From: Pseudomonas sp. PB120
Lineage (GTDB): Bacteria > Pseudomonadota > Gammaproteobacteria > Pseudomonadales > Pseudomonadaceae
Assembly: GCF_009761815.1 (NCBI RefSeq)
Contig: NZ_RWIN01000024.1
Location: 1 to 56,020 of the forward strand
Length of the DNA: 56,020 bases
Direction: 5' to 3'
Positions 45,378-53,775 of the stretch are shown piece by piece (the stretch's first letter is position 1; each line of letters starts with the position of its first letter). The notes under the pieces are model-generated. The model was given only the letters and a program-made list of their open reading frames with translations. It was not told where the DNA came from and made no database searches. Made by a program: the position numbers and the translations under genes.

Positions 45378-45560
45378 TCAGGCGTGCGGGGTGCGATGCA
45401 ACACAGGGACGGGCTGGGCCAGATACCCTTGAGTCTGTTGGCGTAATTGAGCCAGCTCTTGCTTGAGCAGCTCGTTCTCGTCTTTCAACTGACGCCATTC
45501 ATCACGACGGACAGTGATGTAGAGGGTTTGTACCGGTGGTGCTGTATGTACTGTGCCCAT
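45378..45560 (-). CDS. Small coiled-coil protein, 60 aa
   Basis: A 60-residue protein with a central heptad-like helix (DEWRQLKDENELLKQELAQL) and a Pro-rich C-terminus. The ATG at 45560 follows GAGGTGAGCA. No function is recognised. It stands alone between cptA and gnd, transcribed leftwards. Confidence 0.68.
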   Translation of the reverse strand: MGTVHTAPPVQTLYITVRRDEWRQLKDENELLKQELAQLRQQTQGYLAQPVPVLHRTPHA

Positions 45561-45831
45561 TGCTCACCTCGCAAACGGTGTGTTTCAACTGTAAATCCGC
45601 TCCGGGATCGGATGCTGATCTACTATCGGCGCTGATTTTGATTTCTTTTGCGCATGAAGGGAACTTTTTTATTTTTTGCGGTCGTTGTGTCTTCGGCTTG
45701 AATTGCGACGTTATCAATCTGTATCGGGCACAATGCCCGGAAACTATGTGCCCCGACGCTGGACTAACTCGATGAGTCGCGTTGGGCTATAACCATTGAC
45801 ACACTTTATTTGTAGTAAGGAGCATCAGCAC
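45561..45831. other. Intergenic region upstream of gnd
   Basis: About 270 bp without a convincing gene. It has two T-rich tracts near 45650-45680 and a small CGGGCA-CAA-TGCCCG hairpin at 45725-45739. It should hold the promoters of gnd (rightward) and the 60-aa gene (leftward), but I see no clear sigma-70 or operator match. Confidence 0.6.
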
Positions 45832-46812
45832 ATGCAACTCGGGATTATTGGACTGGGCCGCATGGGCGGTAATATTGCGCGGCGCCTGATGCTCAACGGC
45901 CATACCACCGTTGTGTACGACCGCAATACCGCTTTCGTCGATACCTTGAGCGAAGAGGGCGCCACCGGCGTTGCCGATTTGCCGGCGCTGGTCGCTGGCC
46001 TGGCGAAACCACGAGCGGTGTGGGTCATGCTGCCGGCAGGCGCACCGACCGAAGACACCATCGACACCCTGAGCACCTTGCTCGAAGCCGGCGATACCAT
46101 CATCGACGGCGGCAACACCTTCTATAAGGATGACATCCGCCGGGCCAAGACCTTGTCGGAAAAAGGCCTGCACTACATCGACGTCGGCACCTCCGGCGGC
46201 GTCTGGGGCCTGGAGCGCGGTTATTGCATGATGATCGGCGGCGACGCCGAGACCGTCAAACGCCTCGATCCCCTGTTCGAGAGCCTGGCACCGGGCCTGG
46301 GCGACATTCCCCGCACCAAGGACCGCAAGTCCGATGACGACCGTGCCGAGCGTGGCTACATCCATGCGGGCCCGGCCGGCTCTGGCCATTTCGTGAAGAT
46401 GATTCACAACGGCATCGAATACGGAATGATGCAGGCGTTCGCTGAAGGCTTCGACATTCTCAAGACCAAATCCAGTGAAGCCTTGCCGGAAGATCAGCGT
46501 TTCGACTTGAACGTCGCCGACATCGCTGAAGTCTGGCGTCGTGGCAGCGTGGTGTCCTCCTGGTTGCTCGACCTGACCGCCGATGCGCTGGCCAGTGACC
46601 CGAAACTCGACGGATTCTCTGGCTCGGTGGCTGACAGCGGGGAAGGTCGCTGGACCATCGAAGCGGCTATGGAACAATCGGTTCCCGTACCGGTGCTGTC
46701 GAACTCGCTGTTCTCGCGTTATCGTTCGCGCGGCCAGGGCACCTTTGGCGACAAGATCCTTTCTGCCCAGCGCTTCGGCTTCGGCGGCCACGTGGAGACA
46801 CCGAAAAAATGA
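45832..46812 (+). CDS. gnd: 6-phosphogluconate dehydrogenase (decarboxylating), short form
   Basis: 326 aa, the shorter bacterial form of Gnd rather than the ~470-aa type. The Rossmann motif is [17 protein letters not shown], followed by GGNTFYKDD, the substrate loop [20 protein letters not shown] and [17 protein letters not shown] with the catalytic Lys. It oxidises 6-phosphogluconate to ribulose 5-phosphate and CO2. The ATG follows AAGGAG. The stop overlaps the zwf start by 4 bp (ATGA), so the two genes are translationally coupled. Confidence 0.93.
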   Translation: MQLGIIGLGRMGGNIARRLMLNGHTTVVYDRNTAFVDTLSEEGATGVADLPALVAGLAKPRAVWVMLPAGAPTEDTIDTLSTLLEAGDTIIDGGNTFYKDDIRRAKTLSEKGLHYIDVGTSGGVWGLERGYCMMIGGDAETVKRLDPLFESLAPGLGDIPRTKDRKSDDDRAERGYIHAGPAGSGHFVKMIHNGIEYGMMQAFAEGFDILKTKSSEALPEDQRFDLNVADIAEVWRRGSVVSSWLLDLTADALASDPKLDGFSGSVADSGEGRWTIEAAMEQSVPVPVLSNSLFSRYRSRGQGTFGDKILSAQRFGFGGHVETPKK

Positions 46813-48332
46813 CCGGCCTGATCCGCAATAAATCCAAGGCAGAACCTGCACCACCGACCACGCTGTTCCTGTTCGGCGCCCATGGTGACCTGGTCAAGCG
46901 CTTGCTGATGCCGGCGCTGTACAACCTGAGTCGTGACGGTTTGCTCGGAGATGGATTGCGGATCATCGGCGTTGACCACAACGCCATTACCGATGAAGCC
47001 TTTGCGCAGAAGCTCGAAGATTTCATTCGCGCCGAAGTGGCCAGCAAGGTCGGCAAGGGCGATCAAGCGCTTGATCCGGCCTTGTGGGCCAAGCTGGCCA
47101 AAGGCATCAGCTACGTCCAGGGCGATTTCCTGGACGACAGCACCTATCAAGCCCTGGCGGCGAAAATCGCCGCCAGCGGCACTGGCAATGCGGTGTTCTA
47201 CCTGGCCACCGCGCCACGTTTTTTCAGTGAGGTGGTGCGCCGACTCGGCGCCGCCGGCTTGCTGCAAGAGTCCCCTGACGCCTTCAGAAGGGTGGTGATC
47301 GAAAAACCCTTTGGTTCCGACCTGCCGACCGCTGAGGCCTTGAACGCTTGTCTGCTCAAGGTCATGACGGAAAACCAGATCTACCGGATCGACCACTACC
47401 TGGGCAAGGAAACCGTGCAGAACATCCTGATCAGCCGGTTCTCCAACAGCCTGTTCGAAGCGTTCTGGAACAATCACTACATCGACCACGTGCAAATCAC
47501 CGCCGCCGAAACCGTCGGCGTGGAAACCCGTGGCAGTTTTTATGAGAACACCGGCGCCTTGCGCGACATGGTGCCCAATCACCTGTTCCAGTTGCTGGCG
47601 ATGGTGGCGATGGAACCGCCAGCGGCGTTTGGCGCCGACGCGGTTCGCGGGGAAAAAGCCAAGGTGGTCGGGGCGATCCGGCCATGGTCGGTCGAAGAGG
47701 CCCGGCTCAATTCCGTGCGAGGCCAGTACGCGGCCGGTGAGCTCGACGGCAAGCCGTTGCCGGGTTATCGCCAGGAAAACAACGTCGCCCCGGACAGCAA
47801 CACCGAAACCTACGTCGCGCTGAAAGTCATGATCGACAACTGGCGGTGGGTCGGCGTGCCGTTTTACCTGCGCACCGGCAAGCGCATGAGCGTGCGCGAC
47901 ACCGAGATCGTGATCTGCTTCAAACCGGCGCCTTATGCGCAGTTCCGCGATACCGAAGTCGATGAGTTACAGCCGACGTACCTGCGGATCCAGATTCAAC
48001 CCAACGAAGGCATGTGGTTCGACTTGCTGGCCAAGCGGCCGGGTCCGGCGCTGAAGATGGCCAATATCGAGCTGGGCTTTGCCTACAAGGACTTCTTTGA
48101 AATGCAGCCGTCCACCGGCTACGAAACCCTGATCTACGATTGCCTGACCGGCGACCAGACGCTGTTCCAGCGCGCCGACAACATCGAGAACGGATGGCGC
48201 GCGGTGCAGCCATTCCTCGATGCCTGGCAGCAGGACTCGACGGTGCAGACCTATGCGGCAGGCGAGGACGGACCGCAGGCTGGCGAAGAGTTGCTGAACC
48301 GCGACGGTCGCGTCTGGCATAGCCTCGGATGA
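46809..48332 (+). CDS. zwf: Glucose-6-phosphate 1-dehydrogenase
   Basis: 507 aa, normal for Zwf. The cofactor motif [13 protein letters not shown] lies near the N-terminus and the catalytic [13 protein letters not shown] signature is intact. It makes 6-phosphogluconolactone, feeding the pentose phosphate and Entner-Doudoroff routes. It overlaps gnd upstream and the HAD gene downstream, each by 4 bp. No pgl or edd gene is adjacent, unlike the main Pseudomonas zwf-pgl-eda cluster, so this is probably the second zwf copy. Confidence 0.93.
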   Translation: MTGLIRNKSKAEPAPPTTLFLFGAHGDLVKRLLMPALYNLSRDGLLGDGLRIIGVDHNAITDEAFAQKLEDFIRAEVASKVGKGDQALDPALWAKLAKGISYVQGDFLDDSTYQALAAKIAASGTGNAVFYLATAPRFFSEVVRRLGAAGLLQESPDAFRRVVIEKPFGSDLPTAEALNACLLKVMTENQIYRIDHYLGKETVQNILISRFSNSLFEAFWNNHYIDHVQITAAETVGVETRGSFYENTGALRDMVPNHLFQLLAMVAMEPPAAFGADAVRGEKAKVVGAIRPWSVEEARLNSVRGQYAAGELDGKPLPGYRQENNVAPDSNTETYVALKVMIDNWRWVGVPFYLRTGKRMSVRDTEIVICFKPAPYAQFRDTEVDELQPTYLRIQIQPNEGMWFDLLAKRPGPALKMANIELGFAYKDFFEMQPSTGYETLIYDCLTGDQTLFQRADNIENGWRAVQPFLDAWQQDSTVQTYAAGEDGPQAGEELLNRDGRVWHSLG

Positions 48333-49150
48333 GTGAGCCAACGCAACGACCCATCCGTTTTTTGCTGAGTGACATGGACGGCACGCTATTGCTGCCCGAT
48401 CACAGCCTCAGTCAGCGCACCATTGAAGCGGTGCGTTCCTTGCGAGAGGCGGGCGTGCTGTTCAGCCTCGCCACCGGCCGCCCACCGAAAGCCATGCTGC
48501 AACAGATCGAAGCCCTGGGCGTTGACCTGCCGACGGCAGCGTTTAACGGCGGGACGATCGTCAACCCGGATGGCAGTTTGCTGGTCGCGCATTATTTGCC
48601 GGCAACCGCTGCGTTGATCGCGCTGGCGTTGTTCGTTGATCAACCGGGTGTTGAAGTGTGGGTGTTCAGTGGCGGCGACTGGCTGCTGAAGGACCCGACC
48701 GGCCCGATGGTGCCGCGCGAGCAAAAGGGCCTGGGTTATCCGCCGGTGGTGGTCGAGAGTTTCGAACCGTTTCTGGAGCGGATCGACAAGATCGTCGCGA
48801 CCAGCAACAACACGCAATTGTTGATCGAGCTGGAGGCGCAATTGCTGCCCAAGGTCGAGGGCCAGGCGCAGGTCTCGCGTTCACAGCCGGTTTACCTGGA
48901 CGTGACTGCCTTGCAGGCCAACAAAGGCGCGGCGCTGGCCACCCTGGCCGAGTTCCTCGGTGTGCCGCTTGAACAAACGGCGGCCATCGGCGATGGCGGC
49001 AATGACCCGGCGATGTTTCATCGTGCCGGGTTGTCGATTGCCATGGGGCAGGCGGAAGAAGCGGTGAAACACCAGGCCGATGTGGTGACGGGCACCAACA
49101 CCGAAGACGGCGCGGCGCAGGCGATCGAGCGGTACATCCTTTCTCGATAA
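48329..49150 (+). CDS. Cof-type HAD-IIB sugar-phosphatase-like hydrolase
   Basis: 273 aa. HAD motif I is LLSDMDGTLL with the nucleophile Asp, motif III/IV is IGDGGNDPAMF, and the Cof-type cap lies between. Substrates in this family are usually sugar phosphates. The 4-bp overlap with zwf puts it in the same operon, which supports a sugar-phosphate role. The exact substrate is unknown. Confidence 0.9.
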   Translation: MSEPTQRPIRFLLSDMDGTLLLPDHSLSQRTIEAVRSLREAGVLFSLATGRPPKAMLQQIEALGVDLPTAAFNGGTIVNPDGSLLVAHYLPATAALIALALFVDQPGVEVWVFSGGDWLLKDPTGPMVPREQKGLGYPPVVVESFEPFLERIDKIVATSNNTQLLIELEAQLLPKVEGQAQVSRSQPVYLDVTALQANKGAALATLAEFLGVPLEQTAAIGDGGNDPAMFHRAGLSIAMGQAEEAVKHQADVVTGTNTEDGAAQAIERYILSR

Positions 49151-49164
49151 TTCACACCGCTCCC

Positions 49165-49190
49165 TCTGGGAGCGGGTTTGCCCGCGAAGC
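49165..49190. repeat. Single REP-like palindrome
   Basis: One copy of GGGAGCGGGTTTGCCCGCGA, a sequence type different from the other REPs in the window and not paired. It lies between convergent HAD and acyl-CoA dehydrogenase genes and could double as a terminator. Confidence 0.7.
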
Positions 49191-49200
49191 TTTTACGGCA

Positions 49201-50352
49201 TCACACCAGATAGTTTTTCAACTCCCGGGCAATCACCATCCGCTGTATCTCGCTCGACCCTTCATAGATCTGCGTAATCCGCGCATCCCGGTAGTAACGC
49301 TCAACCGGGTAGTCTTCCAGATACCCATACCCGCCATGAATCTGCATCGCCGAAGAACAAACCTTCTCGGCCATTTCCGACGCAAACAGCTTGGCTTGCG
49401 AGGCCTCCGACAAACACGGCTGTCCGGCACTGCGCAACCGCGCGGCATGCAGGATCAGCAACCGTGCCGCATTCAGCCGGGTGTGCATGTCGGCCAGCAT
49501 GTTCGCGATGCTTTGGTGCTCATTGATGGTCTTGCCGAACTGCACACGATCACGCGAGTAGGCGAGCGCCGCTTCGAACGCCGCTCGGGCAATGCCCAGC
49601 GCCTGCGCGGCGATGCCGATTCGGCCGCCTTCGAGGTTGGACAGGGCAATCGCCAGGCCCTTGCCGCGTTCGCCGAGCAGATTGGCTTCGGGGATTGTGC
49701 AGTTGTTGAGGGTGACCGCGCAGGTGTCGGAGGCCCGGATGCCCATCTTGTGTTCGGTGCGATCGACGATAAAGCCCGGGGTCTCGGTCGGCACCAGAAA
49801 CGCCGAAATACCACGCTTGCCCAGGTCGGGATCGGTCACCGCGAACACAATCGCCAGTTTCGCCCGTTTACCGTTACTGACGAATTGCTTGGCGCCGTTG
49901 ATCACCCACTGACCGTCACGCAGTTCTGCGCGGGTGCGCAGGTTGTGCGCTTCGGAACCGGCCTGGGGTTCGGTCAGGCAAAAGCAGCCGATGGCCTGGC
50001 CGCTGGCCAGATCGGGTAGCCAGGTCTGTTTCTGCTCGTCGGTGCCGTAGTTCAGCACCGGTCCGCAACCCACCGAGTTGTGGATGCTCATCAGCGCGCC
50101 CGTCGCACCGTCGCCGGCGGAAATCTCTTCCACCGCCAGGGCATAGGCGACGTAGTCGACATAGGTGCCACCCCATTCTTCCGGCACCACCATGCCCAGC
50201 AGACCCAGTTCACCCATCTTCGCCACCAGACCGTCATCGATCCAGCCGGCCTTTTCCCAGGCTTGGGCGTGGGGCGCGATTTCGCCGCGGGCAAAGTCCC
50301 GGGCCATGTCGCGGATCATGACTTGCTCTTCACTCAATTCGATATCGTTCAT
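49201..50352 (-). CDS. Acyl-CoA dehydrogenase, likely isobutyryl-CoA dehydrogenase
   Basis: 383 aa FAD enzyme. Family signatures are [18 protein letters not shown] and [20 protein letters not shown], with the catalytic Glu in GYLEDYP. It is followed 3 bp on by a 3-hydroxyisobutyryl-CoA hydrolase gene upstream, an arrangement of the valine degradation pathway, so isobutyryl-CoA or 2-methylbutyryl-CoA is the likely substrate. The substrate is inferred from context only. Confidence 0.9.
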   Translation of the reverse strand: MNDIELSEEQVMIRDMARDFARGEIAPHAQAWEKAGWIDDGLVAKMGELGLLGMVVPEEWGGTYVDYVAYALAVEEISAGDGATGALMSIHNSVGCGPVLNYGTDEQKQTWLPDLASGQAIGCFCLTEPQAGSEAHNLRTRAELRDGQWVINGAKQFVSNGKRAKLAIVFAVTDPDLGKRGISAFLVPTETPGFIVDRTEHKMGIRASDTCAVTLNNCTIPEANLLGERGKGLAIALSNLEGGRIGIAAQALGIARAAFEAALAYSRDRVQFGKTINEHQSIANMLADMHTRLNAARLLILHAARLRSAGQPCLSEASQAKLFASEMAEKVCSSAMQIHGGYGYLEDYPVERYYRDARITQIYEGSSEIQRMVIARELKNYLV

Positions 50353-50355
50353 GGC

Positions 50356-51462
50356 TCAGCGCTCGCTCTGGTCAAACCCGGTGAAGAAACTGGCGACATG
50401 TTCGGCGTCCAGCGCTTGCAGGGTCGGCGGATTCCAGCGTGGGGTCTTGTCCTTGTCGATCAACAAGGCGCGTACGCCTTCGATCAGGTCGCCGCGTTCA
50501 AACCACTGGCGGTCCAGGTGCAGCTCAAGGGCGAAGCAGTCCTCCAGATTCAGATAGCGACCGCGACGGAGCATTTCCAGGGTCACGCCCATGGCCAATG
50601 GAGAACGGCTCTCCAACAGGTCGGCGGTGGTTATCGCCCACTCATGACTGTCTGCGACGGTAACCTCACGCAGTTGCTCCACAATACTCGGCATATCGGG
50701 CAGGGCGAAGAAGTGGTCGATGGCCGGGCGCAAGGTTGCCAATGGCGCATCGGGCAGCTGTTGCACGGCGACTGTCGCCAGCAGGCCTTGCAGGTCTTTG
50801 AGCGGCGTGTCACGCCATTCGAGCTGATCGAGTTTTGCGTCCAGCGCACTCAGTTTTTCACTTTCCAGGTACCAGTCCGCCAGCCCGCAATACAGCGCAT
50901 CGGCAGCGCGGACCTGCACACCGCTGACCCCCAGATAAATGCCCAACTCACCGGGAATGCGCGGCAGGAAGTAGCTACCGCCCACGTCCGGGAAATAACC
51001 GATGCCCACTTCCGGCATCGCCAGACGGCTTTTCTCGGTGACCACCCGCAAGTCGGCGCCTTGCACCAGCCCCATGCCGCCGCCGAGGACAAAACCATCC
51101 ATCAGGGCGAGCACCGGTTTGCGGTAGTGGTGGAGGGTCAGGTCGAGGGCGTATTCCTCAACGAAGAAAACTTCGTGCAGCGTGTCGCCACTTTTGAAAC
51201 TGTCATACAGCGAGCGAATGTCGCCGCCGGCGCAAAATGCTTTTTCACCGGCGCCGCGCAATACCACGGCGCGTACGTTCGAATCCTGAGCCCAGGCATC
51301 GAGGTGTCGCTGCAGCTGACGAACCATGTCCAGGGTAATGGCATTGAGGCCGGCGGGGCGATTGAGGGTCAGGTGACCGATGTGGTTGCGAACCTCGGCC
51401 AGCACTTCATTTGGCGTGGCATCCATGGACTCTGTCCCCGGAGAAGAAACCTGAGCAGTCAT
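50356..51462 (-). CDS. 3-hydroxyisobutyryl-CoA hydrolase (crotonase family)
   Basis: 368 aa. The crotonase fold shows oxyanion segments VVLRGAGEKAFCAGGDIRSL and LMDGFVLGGGMGLVQGADLR, with the catalytic acidic residue region AMPEVGIGYFPDVGGSYFL. The length and the C-terminal ECH_2 domain (ALELHLDRQWFERGDLIEGV) distinguish HIBCH from plain enoyl-CoA hydratases. It hydrolyses 3-hydroxyisobutyryl-CoA in valine catabolism. The ATG at 51462 follows GGGAGTTAGTG. It is the first gene of the leftward pair with the dehydrogenase. Confidence 0.9.
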   Translation of the reverse strand: MTAQVSSPGTESMDATPNEVLAEVRNHIGHLTLNRPAGLNAITLDMVRQLQRHLDAWAQDSNVRAVVLRGAGEKAFCAGGDIRSLYDSFKSGDTLHEVFFVEEYALDLTLHHYRKPVLALMDGFVLGGGMGLVQGADLRVVTEKSRLAMPEVGIGYFPDVGGSYFLPRIPGELGIYLGVSGVQVRAADALYCGLADWYLESEKLSALDAKLDQLEWRDTPLKDLQGLLATVAVQQLPDAPLATLRPAIDHFFALPDMPSIVEQLREVTVADSHEWAITTADLLESRSPLAMGVTLEMLRRGRYLNLEDCFALELHLDRQWFERGDLIEGVRALLIDKDKTPRWNPPTLQALDAEHVASFFTGFDQSER

Positions 51463-51597
51463 CACTAACTCCCTGCTTTTATTGTTCTTTATGGAAATGC
51501 TCGCGCGCGAGCGATCCCGGATCGTACCAGTGCAAATTTGCCGTGTACAACCGGGATACGTGCAGGTTTGGCCTGCATTTTTGTCATAGGCAGGGCG

Positions 51598-52413
51598 TCA
51601 TGGAACGCGGGGGGACAAGACCTCACCAATGCTGCGGCGTTTGGCGTGCAATTCGCTCGCATGGATCAACTGTTCAAGGTCTTCGGGCGTGACATCGAAA
51701 AAGGCCTCCATGTCTGCCAATGCAAGTTTCAAATCCTGGGCGGTAATCGCCTGGTTGTCGGTCGGCGGGTGATCGGCCGGTACGACAGCGGCAGGTTCGC
51801 TGGCACGTTTCGGGTAACGAATCCGCGTCAGGTTATTGTAGGCCACGGCACTGAGCAGCATCGTCGCTGCACCCAGCATGACGGGGCCGAGTGCTTGCCA
51901 ACCCATGGCAATGGTGGCGGGGTCGGCCAATACCAGCGTCAAGGCCAGCGCCCCGGCGGGTGGATGCAAGCAACGCAGCCAGCACATCAGCACCAGCGCC
52001 ATGCCGGCTGCCAGGCACGCGCTGCCCAGCGTCCGCCCGAGGACGTGGGCCACGAGTAACGACAGCACCCCGGCGCTCAAGTAGCCGCCGATAATCGACC
52101 AGGGCTGGGCGAGGGCGCCCGAGGACACTGCGAACAACAGCACCGCCGATGCACCCAGTGGACCGATCAGATGTTGCGCGACCTCGATACCGAACACCAG
52201 TGCGCACACCCAGACACTGAGCATCGTCCCCAAGGCCATGCCGATGGCGGCGCGGCTCCATTCAGTGGGGCGGGTATTGATGGCGGCGGGTAACCAGCGA
52301 GCAAGCATGTTCAGGATCAATCCGATGAAAAAACCGAGGAAAAAAAAAGGCTTAGCTGGGATATCCAGAAAGCCCTTGAAGGTGTTCCAACTATTGGGGG
52401 AGGAACGAGGCAC
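51598..52413 (-). CDS. HPP-family membrane protein lacking CBS domains
   Basis: 271 aa. Four to five membrane segments carry the HPP motif in RCLHPPAGALALTLVL and PLGASAVLLFAV. The chain then has a linker (LKLALADMEAFFDVTPEDLE) that in longer relatives leads into two CBS domains, but here it ends almost at once (RRSIGEVLSPRVP). The start is a GTG with a weak ribosome-binding site. HPP proteins are linked to nitrite or anion transport in plastids and cyanobacteria; a transporter role here is only likely. Confidence 0.82.
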   Translation of the reverse strand: MPRSSPNSWNTFKGFLDIPAKPFFFLGFFIGLILNMLARWLPAAINTRPTEWSRAAIGMALGTMLSVWVCALVFGIEVAQHLIGPLGASAVLLFAVSSGALAQPWSIIGGYLSAGVLSLLVAHVLGRTLGSACLAAGMALVLMCWLRCLHPPAGALALTLVLADPATIAMGWQALGPVMLGAATMLLSAVAYNNLTRIRYPKRASEPAAVVPADHPPTDNQAITAQDLKLALADMEAFFDVTPEDLEQLIHASELHAKRRSIGEVLSPRVP

Positions 52414-52448
52414 AGTGTGCCGCGCCTTCCCGATGCTGACAAATTCAT

Positions 52449-52473
52449 ATTAATGCAGTTTCAGTGCATTAAT
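52449..52473. promoter_or_regulatory. Perfect AT-rich inverted repeat over the MFS stop codon
   Basis: ATTAATGCA-GTTTCAG-TGCATTAAT, 9-bp arms and a 7-base loop. It contains the MFS gene's stop codon and lies 36 bp upstream of the HPP start. It could be an operator for the HPP gene or a weak terminator of the MFS gene. Confidence 0.65.
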
Positions 52474-53647
52474 TTTGCTGTACAGCCACGCGCCGTCCGG
52501 CCATGAAACACAACGAACCACCCATCGCGGCCAGAGCGCTCAGGGCATAAAACATCGTCGCCGCTGGTGTGTGCATCAGCAGAAATCCGCAAATTACCGG
52601 GCTCAATGCACCGCCGAGGGCTGCGAGGTTCTGCGCACCGTAGTAACTGCCGCGCAGTTCTTCCGGGGCCAGGGTGTCGACGAAGAGAAATTCGGCGGGG
52701 TAAATGATCATTTCACCCAAGGTGAAAATGAACATCGCCACGCACCAGCTCAGGAGGCTGTCGGCCAGACTGAAACCGATCAGGCCAGCGATGAACAGGC
52801 CGGTACCAACGGCAATCCAGTAGCGCAATTGTTCACGCTTGAGGAAACGCCCGATCTGGTATTGCAGCAGGATCACGCTGATGGCATTGCAGGCGAGCAG
52901 TGCGGCCATGGTGTCCAGGGCGTGTCTGGAATCACCGGTGATCAGCAGGTATTGCGACAGGTAGAAGGTGAACCGGCCGTGAACCACCGTGCTGAGCAGG
53001 CAACCGCAGGTGAACATGATCAGCGTGCGGTCGTTTTTCAGCGTGATCAGGGTTTTGAGGAAGCTTTGCGGATGGCCGATCGTGGGCGTCTGCGCTGAAT
53101 CCTTGGGGATGCCGATCATCAGGAAGACGCTGAAAAACGAAATGGCTCCGGCGATCAGAAACGGCGCGACCGGGTACACGCCGGCGATGATCACGCCCAG
53201 CATCGGGCCCGTGGCGTAGCCGATGTTGGTCAGGGTGTAGCGCAGGGAAAAGGCCTTGGCACGCTGGCCCAAGGGCAGGTTTTCGCTGAGGATCGCCTTT
53301 GAGCCGATCAAGAATAACGCCGAGGCGGTTTCGGTGACGATCAGGAGGGTGGTGGTCAGGTACAGGTTTTCGGCAAAGGTGAGCAGTACCAGGCCGATGG
53401 CGCTGGAGAGCATCGTGAGAATCAGCAGCCGGCGTTTTTCGAGGCGGTCGATGATGTAGCCGCCGTAGAGGGCGAGCAGGGTGGCGATGAACACCGCGAT
53501 CCCCAACAACAAACCGACGTCCTGTTGGTTGAGGCCGAGCTTTTCGCTCAGGAACAGCGTAAGCAGCGGGCTGGTGATGGCGCGGCTGACGACAATGGTC
53601 AGCGACACGATCATCAAGCGGCGGATGACGAGCGAGTAAGTGGCCAC
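52469..53647 (-). CDS. MFS transporter
   Basis: 392 aa, about 12 membrane helices. The motif-A-like loop GGYIIDRLEKRRLL between TM2 and TM3 and the TM5 region NIGYATGPMLGVIIAG place it with drug/sugar MFS exporters (MFS_1). The start is uncertain: the GTG at 53647 has AAGGA 13 bp upstream, while longer readings would begin inside a REP element. The substrate is unknown. Confidence 0.85.
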   Translation of the reverse strand: MATYSLVIRRLMIVSLTIVVSRAITSPLLTLFLSEKLGLNQQDVGLLLGIAVFIATLLALYGGYIIDRLEKRRLLILTMLSSAIGLVLLTFAENLYLTTTLLIVTETASALFLIGSKAILSENLPLGQRAKAFSLRYTLTNIGYATGPMLGVIIAGVYPVAPFLIAGAISFFSVFLMIGIPKDSAQTPTIGHPQSFLKTLITLKNDRTLIMFTCGCLLSTVVHGRFTFYLSQYLLITGDSRHALDTMAALLACNAISVILLQYQIGRFLKREQLRYWIAVGTGLFIAGLIGFSLADSLLSWCVAMFIFTLGEMIIYPAEFLFVDTLAPEELRGSYYGAQNLAALGGALSPVICGFLLMHTPAATMFYALSALAAMGGSLCFMAGRRVAVQQN

Positions 53648-53696
53648 GGCGGGGTAAATGTCCTTATTCAGATTTTGTGGCGTTCTTGCCGGCCTC

Positions 53697-53764
53697 TTCG
53701 CGAGCAAGCTTTGCTCCTACAGTAACCGTGAGCGAATCCTGTAGGAGCAAAGCTTGCTCGCGAA
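53697..53764. repeat. Short REPIN (family A, AGC-TTTGCTC variant)
   Basis: CGCGAGCAAGCTTTGCTCCT and its exact complement face each other about 22 bp apart, making a compact cruciform. It lies between the MFS gene start and the end of the glycosyltransferase gene, so it sits in the MFS promoter region. Confidence 0.88.
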
Positions 53765-53775
53765 CACAGCCCAGA

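Noticed and set aside
51561..51577. TGCAGG-N5-CCTGCA followed by TTTTT as a terminator
   Set aside because: It points along the plus strand, but both flanking genes are on the minus strand, so it would end no known transcript.
1..53764. Repeated palindromes considered as a CRISPR array
   Set aside because: The copies are scattered singly or as facing pairs between genes, not regularly spaced direct repeats, and there are no cas genes.
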